This document shows, piece by piece, positions 51,885 to 62,739 of a DNA stretch of 64,000 nt; the stretch's first letter is position 1, and each line of letters opens with the position of its first letter. The DNA comes from Saccharina japonica (lineage: Eukaryota > Sar > Phaeophyceae > Laminariales > Laminariaceae), in contig MEHQ01003461.1 of NCBI GenBank assembly GCA_008828725.1, positions 1 to 64,000 on the forward strand, in the 5' to 3' direction. Below the pieces are notes generated by a model that did not search any database, was not told the DNA's origin, and was given only the letters and a program-made list of their open reading frames with translations. A program made the position numbers and the translations under genes.

Positions 51885-53230
51885 TAGCGGTGAAGCCACG
51901 GCTCCGCCCATGTCGCTAGCCCTGCGTTGCCCATATGGGTGTGTGGCGATAGTCGCGGTGTGGCGTAATATACCGCTCTGAATGGAATTGTAAGGAGCAC
52001 CGTGCGGGGTGGTATCGAACGGCGGGGTGTCCGTTCTAGTCCCCGAGTAGCTTGGGTTGTACATGAATGGAAAGACTCATGATCCGGAGATGGGGCCTTA
52101 TCACTCCCGAGTCCGGTAGAACATTGAGGTCATGGGTGCTAGCCAAACCTGAAGGGGCGGGATCGACTCGGGGGATGACCCCGTTTTCGTTCCTGGGGTG
52201 TTGAAGTTGTGGATGTACAGAAGGATTTATGGTGCAGAAATGCGACTTTCTCGTCCTTGGGTGCGGCGGAACCTCGCGACGTTGCCCCGAGGGGATACTC
52301 TCTCCGAGCGCTGGCTTTATGAGCCCCAGCCAATCATGAATCAGCTCGTAGGGTTGGGGTTTCCACATCGTGTTGGGCGGTAGCGACCCGGGGATATCCG
52401 TTTTCATCCCCGGGTTGGTGGTTTTGTAGATGTATGGAAGTATGTTTGATCCGGGGATAGGACCTTTTCCTCCCCGGGTGCGGCGAGACGTTGCCGTTGT
52501 TCCGAGGGGCAACTATCGCCTCGCGCTGGATCCATGAGCCCCAGTGACTCATAAATAAGCGATAAGTTGTGGCCAGGGTTTCCACACACCTCGCGGGGCG
52601 GTATCGACCCGGGGACGTTCCCGTTCGTCCCTGGGTTCTTGGAGTTGTCCATGTGATGGAATAATGTTTGGTCCGGGTATAGAACCTTATCGTCCCCGAA
52701 TGTGGCAGAACTTCGACCATGAGCCTAGCTACTTTTGAAATCAGATAACTGGGGTTGGGTTTCTCACGCCTCGCGGGGTGGTATCGACCCGTAGAGCGTC
52801 CGATTTCGTCACCGGGTTGTTGGAGTTGTAGATGTATGGCAGTTTTTTCTGATCTGGGGATGGAGGCTTATCCTCCCCAGGTGCTGTGGGACCTCGACGT
52901 TTTCCTGGGCGTCAACGCTGGACACGTGCTGGTGAACTCCAGCCAGCAACCACACGGTAGGGTTGGGTTATGCACACCTCGCGAGGCGATATCGACTCGA
53001 GGGATGTCCGTTTTCGTACCCGGGTTGCTGGAGTTGTAGACGATCAGTGATCAGTTGATGGGGATGGGTTTTCCACACCGTCCGGGGTGGTGTCCACCAG
53101 GGATATCGCAATTTTTGTCCCCGGTTGGCCACAATTAAGAGGTATGGAGGGGGTTCTAATCCGGGGATGAGGGTCTATCATTCTCTTGTGTGGTGGAGCC
53201 TCGATGGTTCTACGTTCTATTCGAGAAGTA
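51885..53230 (+). repeat. structured tandem array B, same family as 30250-32620
   Basis: Opens with ACTAGCGG...GCTAG and GCGTTGCCCATA, as in array A. Units are marked by GGTATCGACCC-like sequence near 52010, 52160, 52375, 52596, 52775 and 52985, and the array ends with the same diverged last unit (TGGGGATGGGTTTTCCAC...). Hairpins H1-H3 are again present: ACCCGGGGAT/ATCCCCGGGT at 52386-52415 is perfect. Same strand orientation as array A. Confidence 0.85.
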
Positions 53231-53329
53231 ACAATCTTCCACAGATGCTCCGAGTACCTTGGAGTAAAGTAAGGAGCATTGGGGATACACTACTTCAGGT
53301 ACTTCGTGTACTCGGAGTATTTCGGGGTT

Positions 53330-53570
53330 CGATACTGCGGGATACTGCTCACACTCGGCGTATTTCGGGTATGAACACTCTCGATACTGCTTTACTCGCA
53401 GTATTTCGGGGTCCGATACTGCGGGTACTCCTTGTACTCCGAGTATTTGGGGCTTCAGTTCTGCTCATACTCCAAGTACTCCGAGTATTCAGGCCGCCAG
53501 TACTCTAATACTCTACGTACTCGGAGTGAGAAAAGTACTCGATACTCGCAGTATACTCGGAATGTGAAGT
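53330..53570. repeat. AGTACTCGGAGTATTT short repeat, cluster 2
   Basis: Diverged 15-40 bp units (TACTCGGAGTATTTCGGG and variants). Same family as 9655-9830 and 60505-60660. Confidence 0.7.
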
Positions 53571-53785
53571 ACGTCAGGAGCATGTTTTCATCAGTTTAAA
53601 GACTCGGCCGTCATTCCTCCCAGGTTTTCAGAGCATGTGACTGGCGTTTATAGCATTTCACAATCCACAGATGCTCCCATTAGCTGGAAGTATAATTGTA
53701 ACATTTTGGAAAGAAAAACCTCAGGTACTTTGTGTATTCGCAGTATTTCGGTGTTCAATACTCTCGATACTCGGAGTACTCGGAA

Positions 53786-54057
53786 AATATATTTCGGGAT
53801 CGGGAACCGACATAAGGATAATCTGCAGTTTGTTGTTATAGAGATAATTCGGCGTTATGGTTCATAGTATTAGGCTGAGCACGTAGTACGTAGCTCACTT
53901 GCAGGAACAGCGGACATTGATCGCGCTTGTGGGAATACCATGTGGATACCGCACAGAACGATGCTGGTAGACTGGTAGAACACGCGAACAGACAGGGCTG
54001 TTGCTTGCAACTGGACAGCGGTCGTTCGCTAGGCCAGGTAGTTCGTGATTTCTCGTG
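53786..54057 (+). repeat. 270-bp duplicated segment, copy 1
   Basis: Very close match to 59832-60103, from TTCGGGATCGGGAACCGACA to GCTAGGCCAGGTAGTT and GTGATTTCTC. Differences are few. In both places a TACTCGGAGTA-type array lies nearby. Confidence 0.9.
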
Positions 54058-54596
54058 ATTCTTGAGTTTCCTCGTTACGTCTGGGCCAGACATATCGTGA
54101 TTACTCGTCATTCTCGAGTTTCATCGGTATTTTTAGGAGAGTTGTCCAGCCCCGGGGCATGACTTGGGAGAGGCGGTGTGGACGGTGAGGGAGGAGACAC
54201 CAACATCGTGCATCATACCGGTATGTCCTGCGTTGCGTATTTACCCATTTCTGGTGCTTGATGGCCAAAGACGTGACGTTTTACGGACGAGTCAAGCGAA
54301 TTGTGAGGTGAGGCTGGTGTACAGCAGCAGCAGCAGCGGTGCATTTACGTACTGCTGTAACAATACTCGTAAGAGTATCTGCCAGGTGGTTTTATTATAT
54401 GACATGTCAACCAGTATTATTTGCTGGGTTTTAGTGCCAATAATATTTTGTACGACACGAGTATACTGCTGTAATAACGAGGGGAAAAGCGGAGAAATGC
54501 AAAATCCCGACTTCAACATACTCGTGTTCATATACCAGGGCTATATGTGTACGTACCTGGTACGTATGAGAGATCAATAATGTTTATACGCTATAC

Positions 54597-54935
54597 GTAT
54601 TGTTGCTATATGCTACGCGTAAAATGTACTATTAATAGTCAAGATATCGCAGGTACATCATATATGTGGATGTTACGACATGGTGAGGAAACAGCAGGGC
54701 GATGCTACGAGAATTGTATGGTACGAATGTGTAACTGCTGAATGATTGATTGGACTGGAGTACGTATTGTTGCTGTATGTTACGCCTATCATGTACCAGG
54801 TACCAGTCAAGATATTACCGGTACATCATGTATGTGGATGTTACGACATGGTGAGGAAACAGCAGCGCGATGATATGAGTATTGTATGGTACGAATGTTA
54901 ACTGCTGAATGATTGATTGTGCTGGAGTACGAACT
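54597..54935. repeat. 168-bp tandem duplication
   Basis: TATTGTTGCTATATG...GTGGATGTTACGACATGGTG repeats with a spacing of 168 bp (TGTTACGACATGG at 54671 and 54839). The second copy has lost the ACTATTAATAGT palindrome. Confidence 0.85.
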
Positions 54936-54999
54936 TTTACGCACGAACGAACGCAGCACGATGCCATATGTATGATACGGATGTGTAAGGCACACTGAA

Positions 55000-56000
55000 T
55001 GATTGATTGTACTGGCGTACGAACTTGTACATGTACGAACGCCAACCGAGTGGGAGAAAGGCAGGCATACGTCCTATTCATATAACCATAAGGAGCGCCC
55101 ACGGGGACCGCCGAGTGAAAGATAATCTTCGCAGCCAAAAGCGCACGTGCACGATACATATAATGTGGGAAAATGAGCGAGTAATTCCCCACGCGGATTG
55201 CTGGGTGAGAGATATTCTTCACGGCCAATTGTACGCGCACGATATATATATATAGTGTGCATAATGAATGAATCATTCCTCAAGTGAAATGCTGGGAGAG
55301 AGATAATCTACACAGTCAAATGTACGTGTGCGATAAATATGTTGTGGGAAAATACACGAGTAATTCCACACGCGGACTTCTGGGTGAGATATAATATCCA
55401 CAGTCAACCATACGTGCACGATGAATATAATGTGGCATAATGAACGAGTGATCTCCAATGCGGACTGCTGCGTGAGTTATAACCTTCATAGTAAAATGTA
55501 CGCGCGCGATAAATAAAATATGGCATGTTAAACGAGTGATTCCCCACGCGGAATGCTGGGAGAGAGGTAATCTTCCCAGCCAAACGTACGTTCACGATAC
55601 ACATAATGCGGAGTAATGAACGAGTGATTCCCACGCGGACTGCTGGGCGAGCGATAATCTTCACAGCCAAACGTACGTGCACGATAAATATACTGTGGCA
55701 TTATGAACGAAGGATTCCCCATGCAGACTGCTGGGTGAGAGATAATCTTCAGTCAATATATGTGCACGATACATATAATTTGGCGTGTTGAACGAGTGAT
55801 TTTCACGTGGATTGCTGGGTGAAAAAAAATCTTCACAGTCAACCGTACGTGCACGATACATACAATGTGGTACAATAAACGAGTGATTTTCCACGCTGAT
55901 CGGTGGGTGAGATATAATCTTCCCCGCGCGCACTGCTGAGTTAGCGACAGTCTTCACAGCCAATCGTACGTGCATGATTAATATAATTTGACTTTCGCCA
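55000..56000. repeat. 88-bp satellite, about ten units
   Basis: GTGCACGATACATATAATGT recurs at about 55150, 55238, 55328, 55417, 55505, 55591, 55679, 55762, 55852 and 55974. Each unit also has GAGTGATTCCCCACGCGGA, GCTGGGTGAGAGATAATCTT and CACAGCCAAACGTACG. Open frames on the minus strand are repeat translations. Confidence 0.9.
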
Positions 56001-56149
56001 CGTGGACTGCAGGAGAGATATTTTTCGCAGCGAAATATACGATGTGCTGCTGGTGGAAAGATATTTTTCGCACCCAAATATACGTGCCTGGAGATATATA
56101 TATATACAATGTAGCATGCTACGATGCCGCTGGGAATAGTGAAACTGTA

Positions 56150-59060
56150 CATACTTGTGGTTACCTTCAGCGTAATCGCGATGGGGCACAGATGGTCCTG
56201 AATGATGACATTGTTTTGTTTTTAAGATGTTCTTGGACGCGGATACTTGTCGAGAGACCGCAGAAACTTACACAACTGTACGATGTTGCTGGAAAAAGTG
56301 CACCTGAGTATTCTAGCTGTTACCTCTCGCGGTGCTGGTGGGGCGCAGAATAGTTGCAGATTTGTATGTACTAAAAATGTTCAGCAGGGCGTGGATGTGA
56401 AATGAGTATCTACAAGTATGTGGTTATGGCGTTGTAAACGAGTGTCTCACCACGCGTTGAGAGGGAATCATCACAGACAAAAAGTTCGAGATGTTTCGGA
56501 CATCGATACTTGTAGAGAAACGACCGCAGTAACTTACACAGCGGTACGATATTGCTAGCAAAGGTGCACCTGAGTATTCTAGCTGTTACCCCTCGCGGTG
56601 GCGATGGGGCGCCGAATATTCACAGATTTAAATGTACTACAAATGTCCAGCACGACGTGGATATAACATGATTATCTACGAGTATATGGTCATGGCGTAG
56701 TGAATGAGTGTCTCACCACGCGTGGAGAGGAAATATTTACAGCCAAAAGTTCGAGATGTCTCCGACGTGGATACTTGTAGAAATGCGACCGCAGTACCTT
56801 ACAGCGGTACGAAGTTGCTGGCAAACGTGCATCTGAGTATTCTCGCTGTTACCCCTCGCGGTCGCGATGGGGCGCAAAATATTTACAGAATTGTATGCAC
56901 TAAAAATGTCCAGCTGGTTGTGGATGTAACATGAATATCTACGAGTATATGGTTATGGCGAAATGAATGAGTGTCTCGCCACGCGTTGAGAGGAAATCTT
57001 CACAGCCGAACGTTCGAGATGTCTCCGACGTGGATACTTGTAGAGAGTCGACCGCAGTGACTAACAGCGGTACGACGTTGCTGGCAAACGTTCATCTGAG
57101 TATTCTCGCTGTAACCCCTCGCGGTCGCGATGGGGCGCAGAATATTTACACAATTTTATGTACCAAGAAGGCCCTTGCAAACGTGCATCCGAGTATTCTT
57201 GCTGTTACCCCTCGCGGTCGCGATGGGGCGCAGAATATTTACAGAAACTTATGTACTAAACATATCCAGCAGGATGTGGATGTAACATTAACATTTGCGA
57301 GTATGTGGTTATGCCGTAGTGAATGAGTGTCTCACCTCGTGTTGAGAGGGAATCTTCTCAGCCACACGTTCGAGATGTCGTTGGCGTGGATACGAGAGTC
57401 GACCGCAGTTACAGAAATCGTATCACCGCTGGTTAAACCGTGACCAAGAACGTTTCCTATGTTTGTTAACCGTGAGCAACAACATTTGCAATTCCGCTCA
57501 TATGTTGCGGCAGGGCGACAATACTTACAGCGGCATGATGTCGCTAGCAAAACGTGCACCTGGTTATTCTTGCTGTTACCCCTCGTGGTCGCGATGGGGC
57601 GCAGAATATAAATATCTACAGTTTCATATGTACTAAAGACGTCCTTGCAAACGTGCATCTGGGTATTTTCGCTGTTACCCGTTGCGGTCGCGATGGGGTG
57701 CAGAATATTTACTGATTTGTTTGTACTAAATATGTCCAGTAGGATGTGGATGTAACATTAATATTTGCGAAATATGTGGTTATGGCGTAGTGAATGAGTG
57801 TCTTACCACATGTTGAGAGGGAATCGTCACGGCCACACGTTCGAGACGTCTCCGACGTGGATACGAGAGTCGACCGCAGTGACGAAAATCGTATCACCGC
57901 TGGGTGAACCGTGACCTATAACGTGTTCTATGTTTGCGAACCGTGAGCAACAACATTTGAAATTTCGCCCACATGTTGCGGCAGGGCGGCCAAACTTACA
58001 GCGGCACGATGTCGCTAGCAAAAGTGCATCTGGGTATTCTCGATGTCACCCCTCGCAGTCGCGATGAGGCGCAGAATATTTACAGTATTATATGTACTAA
58101 AAACGTCCAGCAGGTTGTGGATGTAACATGATTATTTACGAATATATGGTTATGGCGTAGCGAAGGGGTGTCTCACCACTCGCTGAGAGGGAATATTCAC
58201 AGTCTAACGTTCGAGATGTCTCGAGCGTGGATACTTGTAGAGAGGAGGCCGTAGTGACATAGTTCGTATCACTGGTGGGTGAATCGTGACCAACAACGTT
58301 TGGAATGTTCATTCACACGTCGCGGCAAGGTGACGGAACTCAGAGCGGTACGGTGCCGTTGGAAAACATCTGGGTAATCTCGCTGTTACTCTTGGCGGCA
58401 GCGATGAGGCACATAATATTTGTGGACTTTACTGAAATCGTTCAGCAGAGCTTGATGCAACATTGTTGGTTACGAGTACATGAGTATGGCGTTGTGAAGT
58501 GTCTCGCTATGAGGCTATCTTCAGTCAAACGTTTGATATGTCCCGAGCGTGAATATTTGTAAATAGCCGACCTCAGTGGCAGAAATCGCAACACTGATGG
58601 GTGAACCGTGAGCAGCAATAGTTGAAATTTCGCTCACATGTTCTGGCAGGGTGACGATACTTGGAGCGGTACCATGCCGCTAGCAACTCTTCATACGGAT
58701 ATCCTCGCTGTTACCCTTTGCGGTCGCAATGGGGTGCATAATATTTTGGCGTAAATGAGTGTCTCACTACGTGCTGAGGGGAAATCTTTGCAGCCAAGCG
58801 TTCAAGATATCTCGATGGCGGATACTTGAAGATAGTCGACCTTAGTGGCAGGAATCGCATCAGTGAGGAGTGAACCGTGAGCGGTTATAGTTGAAATTCC
58901 GCTCACATGTCTCGGTAGTAAGACATTGTACAATACGTGCCGGTGCCTTTGCAGCGTGTTCGTAATGGGGCTCAAAATATACCATGTTGCATGAACTAGC
59001 AGAGCATCAATATGTGAAAGACAATACATGTGTACTGACATGTCTCGAGCGAAGTGATGT
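56150..59060. repeat. irregular 263-bp satellite, about eight units
   Basis: GAGTGTCTCACCACGCGTTG starts units at about 56440, 56706, 56969, 57325, 57796, 58166, 58499 and 58757. Long spacings contain local duplications of the CCTCGCGGTCGCGATGGGGC block. The start of each unit (GAGTGTCTCACCACGCG... CTTCACAGCC...AACGTTCGA) resembles the 88-bp satellite unit to the left. Confidence 0.85.
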
Positions 59061-59099
59061 TGTGTTGGTTTCCGGCGACAGTCAGTCAAGGCGTCTTAA

Positions 59100-59520
59100 G
59101 TGCACTGATGGCGTCTGGGTTGAGGTGTGACTCTGGTCGTAGTACGTACACGGAGCGAGGTTGAGGGCCCGTGTTCTGAGCTTGGTGAAGTTGGCGGAGC
59201 CGTTGCTCTTATGGTGGCACTACTGTCATGTCATGCAGCGCTATCTGAACACGCGCCACTTTCCTCGTTCGGCTCGGGGGAGCAAGCAAGAGCGTGCGGT
59301 TATGGACAAGCGTTGTGAGCCCTGAGAAACGTAGTTGGAAAGTCGAAGCGTAACCCCAAAGAGTCCACTCTCCACTCGCCGACGTTAGGAGGTGCCTCGA
59401 CGCTTGCGGCTGGAAGTGACGTGTCGGGACGAGTCATACAGCGAGAAGGAAGGTGGACGTCCGATACGTTATGGTGTACACCCGGAATAATGCGGACCAT
59501 GCGCGACATGGGTCGCGTAA
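59100..59520. other. GC-rich island, coding status undecided
   Basis: Short frames are open on both strands (59127-59318 plus; 59300-59509 minus) with reasonable composition but no splice signals I trust. Confidence 0.25.
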
Positions 59521-59607
59521 ACTAGTAGCTGGCAAGGGTTTGCAAAGACAGCCAGGTCAAGATACTGTATGGGATAAACTGTATAAGTCTCGCAGTAACC
59601 TCGGTTG

Positions 59608-60485
59608 TGGAGGAGTACAATGGTGTTGAACCATTGGGTGTCTCAGTCATCCGATAATTCGTACAGTATAACCCAGACAGTAAAGGGAGGGAGATGCGTT
59701 TATGGGCAAAGGCGTGTGAGCATAACACAGAGTTTGATAATGCGGTAGACGTGTCAGCCAGCTGCTCTCCCTCCCATGCCACACAAAATGATAATATACA
59801 ACGCAATTCAAAAGATACATACAACAAAGTAAAATATAGTTCGGGATCGGGAACCGACATAAGGATAATCTGCAGTTTGTTGTTATAGAGATTATTCGGC
59901 GTTATGGTTCATAGTATTTGGCTGAGCACGTGGTACGTAGCTCACTTGCAGGAACAGCGGACATTGATCGCGCTTGTGGGAATACCAAGTGGATACCGCA
60001 CGGAACGGTGCTGGTAGGCTGGTAGAACACGCAAACAGACAGGGCTGTTGCTTGCAACTGGACAGCGGTCGTTCGCTAGGCCAGGTAGTTTGTGATTTCT
60101 CCCGCCCACCTATACGTTTTCTTTCGATGGTGAGGGGATGGAGACATTTACGAGGATATAGGTACTATTCTCGGTTGTTATCGTATAACCGAGTGTACTT
60201 TCTTTTATTGTTTATTTTTTCAGTGGCGTGCGGGGGTTTATACCATATAGTACTAAGTATAGATTTTCTTGGAGGAGTACAATGGTGTTGAACCATTGGG
60301 TGTCTTAGTCATCCGAGAATTCGTACAGTATAACCCAGAGAGTGAAGGGAGGGAGATGCGTTTATGGGCAAAGGCATGCGAGCATAACACAGAGTTTGAT
60401 AATGCGGTGAACGTGTCAGCCAGCTTCTCTCTCTCCCATGCCACATAAAATGATAATATACAACGCAATTCGAAAAATACATACA
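59608..60485. mobile_element. LTR-like pair of 216-bp direct repeats around a short interior
   Basis: 59608-59823 and 60270-60485 are close direct repeats starting TGGAGGAGTACAATGG and ending ATACATACA, so each begins TG and ends CA. The interior (about 446 bp) contains the 270-bp segment also found alone at 53786. I see no target duplication, primer-binding site or polypurine tract, so a terminal-repeat miniature element is possible but a segmental duplication is equally good. Confidence 0.4.
59832..60103 (+). repeat. 270-bp duplicated segment, copy 2
   Basis: Partner of 53786-54057. Lies between the two 216-bp direct repeats. Confidence 0.9.
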
Positions 60486-60504
60486 AAACGAGTAATTTAC
60501 CTAG

Positions 60505-60660
60505 ATGTTTTTACTCCGAGTACTGCTTGTACTCGAGTATAAATGGTGCTCATACTCCCAGTACTCGGAGTATTTGGGCCTTTAGTACTGCTCATACTCC
60601 AAGTACTCCGAGTATTTAGGCCACCAGTACTCTAACGTATCGAGTACAGTACCGACCCGC
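60505..60660. repeat. AGTACTCGGAGTATTT short repeat, cluster 3
   Basis: The same units as clusters 1 and 2, including TACTCCAAGTACTCCGAGTA, which is also present in cluster 2. Confidence 0.7.
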
Positions 60661-61439
60661 TCATACTAAACCAGAAATCGGCCTTAGGCTGACTTTCTTA
60701 TGCTAGAATGGGGTGTGTCCCACACTAACTTCAGTATATTAGCTGTCGATTTTCTTACTTTCCTCGAAATGATTAGGCTGAGTTTCTTGTGGGGCACTTT
60801 CTTATGAGAGGGCCGGTAGTGTATACTCGGAGCATCTGGGAAATCTTCTAGAAAGAGCCAGCGGTCTCTGGCATGGATTTGGACAAAAGTCGAACCATCT
60901 ACCACAGACTTACAATTCAAAATTGTAAGTCAGCAGCTTCGCCGGCTAGATATCTGTTAGACTGACCAATTACTCCGTGTCGAACAGCAGCAGTTTCATC
61001 TTATATTTTGGACTGATTTTGTGTCTCTGTGTATACAGTCTGCTATCTCACCAGTGGGGAGCATGTAGTCGGGTCCATGTGCCAGGTCCGCCTGTCTGTG
61101 AGCTGCTGCTGGTGGTGGTGCGGTGGTGGTGCTGCTGGTATTGGTGTATTGGTGGTAGCTGCAATGTTTGCTGCTGCTTCTGCTGTTGTTGGTGTGGTGA
61201 TGGTTGTAGTTTTCACATACCTGCTGCTGCTGGAGAATCTCGTTGGATCGCAATAAATAATGCATTCTTTGCTACAATCAGCCAATACGCTTCGTGATTA
61301 TTAGTTTAAAAATTAGATACAGTAGTAGGCACGTTTTATTGAAAAATGTCCAGTGCCCTCTGAAATAGGAAAATATTTTGCCCACTTAGTAGAGTTGGAT
61401 TCAAAATTGCCAGCCATGGCAGCAAGGCTGGAAATACTC
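60661..61439. other. spacer with a CTG/GGT-rich tract
   Basis: A GGTGGTG/CTGCTG-rich stretch at about 61090-61225 produces open frames on both strands. No gene is supported. Confidence 0.4.
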
Positions 61440-61620
61440 CATCGCATTGCTATCCCGCATGTTGCATATGGCCTGAGGTGCTGTCGAAAATGCTCAACAC
61501 GCGACGGCTAGGACTCGGCGCGATGTGAGACGCAGTATGCCTCGCACGCTCTCTACCGTTGCCGCGAGGCGGGACTGAAACGCCCTGGGACAAGAGACTC
61601 GCGAGAACGTCGTTACGGTT
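61440..61620 (+). repeat. dispersed repeat family 4, copy 2
   Basis: Diverged match to 32705-32885 (CGCGACGGCTAGGACTCGGC, GGACAAGAGACTCGCGAGAA). Confidence 0.5.
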
Positions 61621-61709
61621 TTCGGAGTGAGCTGTGCTGTACCATTCTGACCGAAATTATAAGGACCAATGGTGGATAAATGTAGAGTTCAGTTGGTCCT
61701 TACATTGCC

Positions 61710-61905
61710 ATCCATTGTCACTGTAGCTGGGATTGTGGCGATGCTCAGCGCGCGACGGCCAGGACTCGGCCGGGCATGAGACCGCGCATTTAACTGGTTG
61801 TGGCACCCACCCTCCCTATCTATGGGGCAAGGCTGGGCTAAAGCGCTCTGGATCGCGAGAACATTATTACAGACAGACAGACTAACAGCATTTAATAATA
61901 TAGAT
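61710..61905 (+). repeat. dispersed repeat family 4, copy 3
   Basis: GCGCGACGGCCAGGACTCGG, GGTTGTGGCACCCACCCTCC, CTAAAGCGCTCTGGATCGCG and ACAGCATTTAATAATA align with 32705-32885, including its last bases before the composite element. Confidence 0.7.
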
Positions 61906-62106
61906 ATACTCCGAGGTATACATTCAACAAATCGAGGTGCCAACTTCAGACCCCTTGCTTTTCACGAAACGTGCCTCTTACTCGGAACGAGTCGCCATAC
62001 CCCTGGTACCCATAACGAATTTGAAAAAATGCAGTTTCTCCGGCTGCTGATACTGTCTTAACTCGGATTTTCGACGAGGACGCCGAGCACTAGTACGTAA
62101 ACCTAC

Positions 62107-62211
62107 CTGGGCCCCTAGTTCGACCGTCCGTAGCGTCCCACCTGGCCACAGCAGAGTGTAGATACTAAACAGGAGGGAAACGATCACAATCTTGCTGCGG
62201 AGCACTTTCAT
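62107..62211 (-). CDS. first exon of a candidate secreted or membrane protein
   Basis: On the minus strand the Met at 62211 starts a 35-codon segment. It is two basic residues in an N-region (Lys2, Arg5, Lys7), then a hydrophobic core Ile-Val-Ile-Val-Ser-Leu-Leu-Phe-Ser-Ile-Tyr-Thr-Leu-Leu, then polar sequence. This is a textbook signal peptide or signal anchor. The last codon is Gln, CAG, followed directly by GTAGGT, a strong donor, giving a phase-0 exon. The Met seven codons further upstream is less likely because it adds His residues before the signal. No downstream exon was found in the remaining sequence to the left. The exon is divergent from the beta-helix gene at 62740, about 530 bp away. 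Confidence 0.45.
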
Positions 62212-62575
62212 TTCGTGATGCAAACACAGCAATGCCTGCCCTCCTCTGCAGATCGAAGAGCCCCAATTCCTATTAGAGACTATAATGCATAAGCAATTCG
62301 TTGGTCGGTTGCAGGTCTGAGCATTAGAACTGGAGATATGCTGTTTTCCGTAAGGAGTACTGATATGGTGTTAATATACCAGAAATAGTATTGCTGCTGT
62401 ACAAACCACAAACAACTATGTATTTTTCAACACTCAAATACTCTTTTGTTTATGACCGAAGGAGTCCCTTGAGCCAGTGGCATCAGTACCACGTTTCGGA
62501 CTGCTTACACGTGAATATAGCTATCTACCCGTCTATATAAGGATAAGGTTTACCCTGCTCGCCGATTAGAACATG

Positions 62576-62583
62576 TATAAAAG
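62576..62583 (+). promoter_or_regulatory. TATA box upstream of the beta-helix gene
   Basis: TATAAAAG about 160 bp upstream of the start codon at 62740. An alternative CTATATAAGG lies near 62532. Transcription start would be expected near 62610. Confidence 0.4.
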
Positions 62584-62739
62584 TACGTACCCAAGCGTTT
62601 TTGCCATTTTCCGTCTGTCCACACCACCGTGACCCAATAGCAACTTGTGCGAAATAACCAAACACTGAGTAAACGGACGACTGTCACGCAAGACCTGACC
62701 ACGACCAGCCTGCGCTGTCTGTCTATTTCTCCAGGAATC

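Noticed and set aside
54815..57326. ORFs of 80-163 codons on both strands
   Set aside because: They are repeat translations of the 88-bp and 263-bp satellites.
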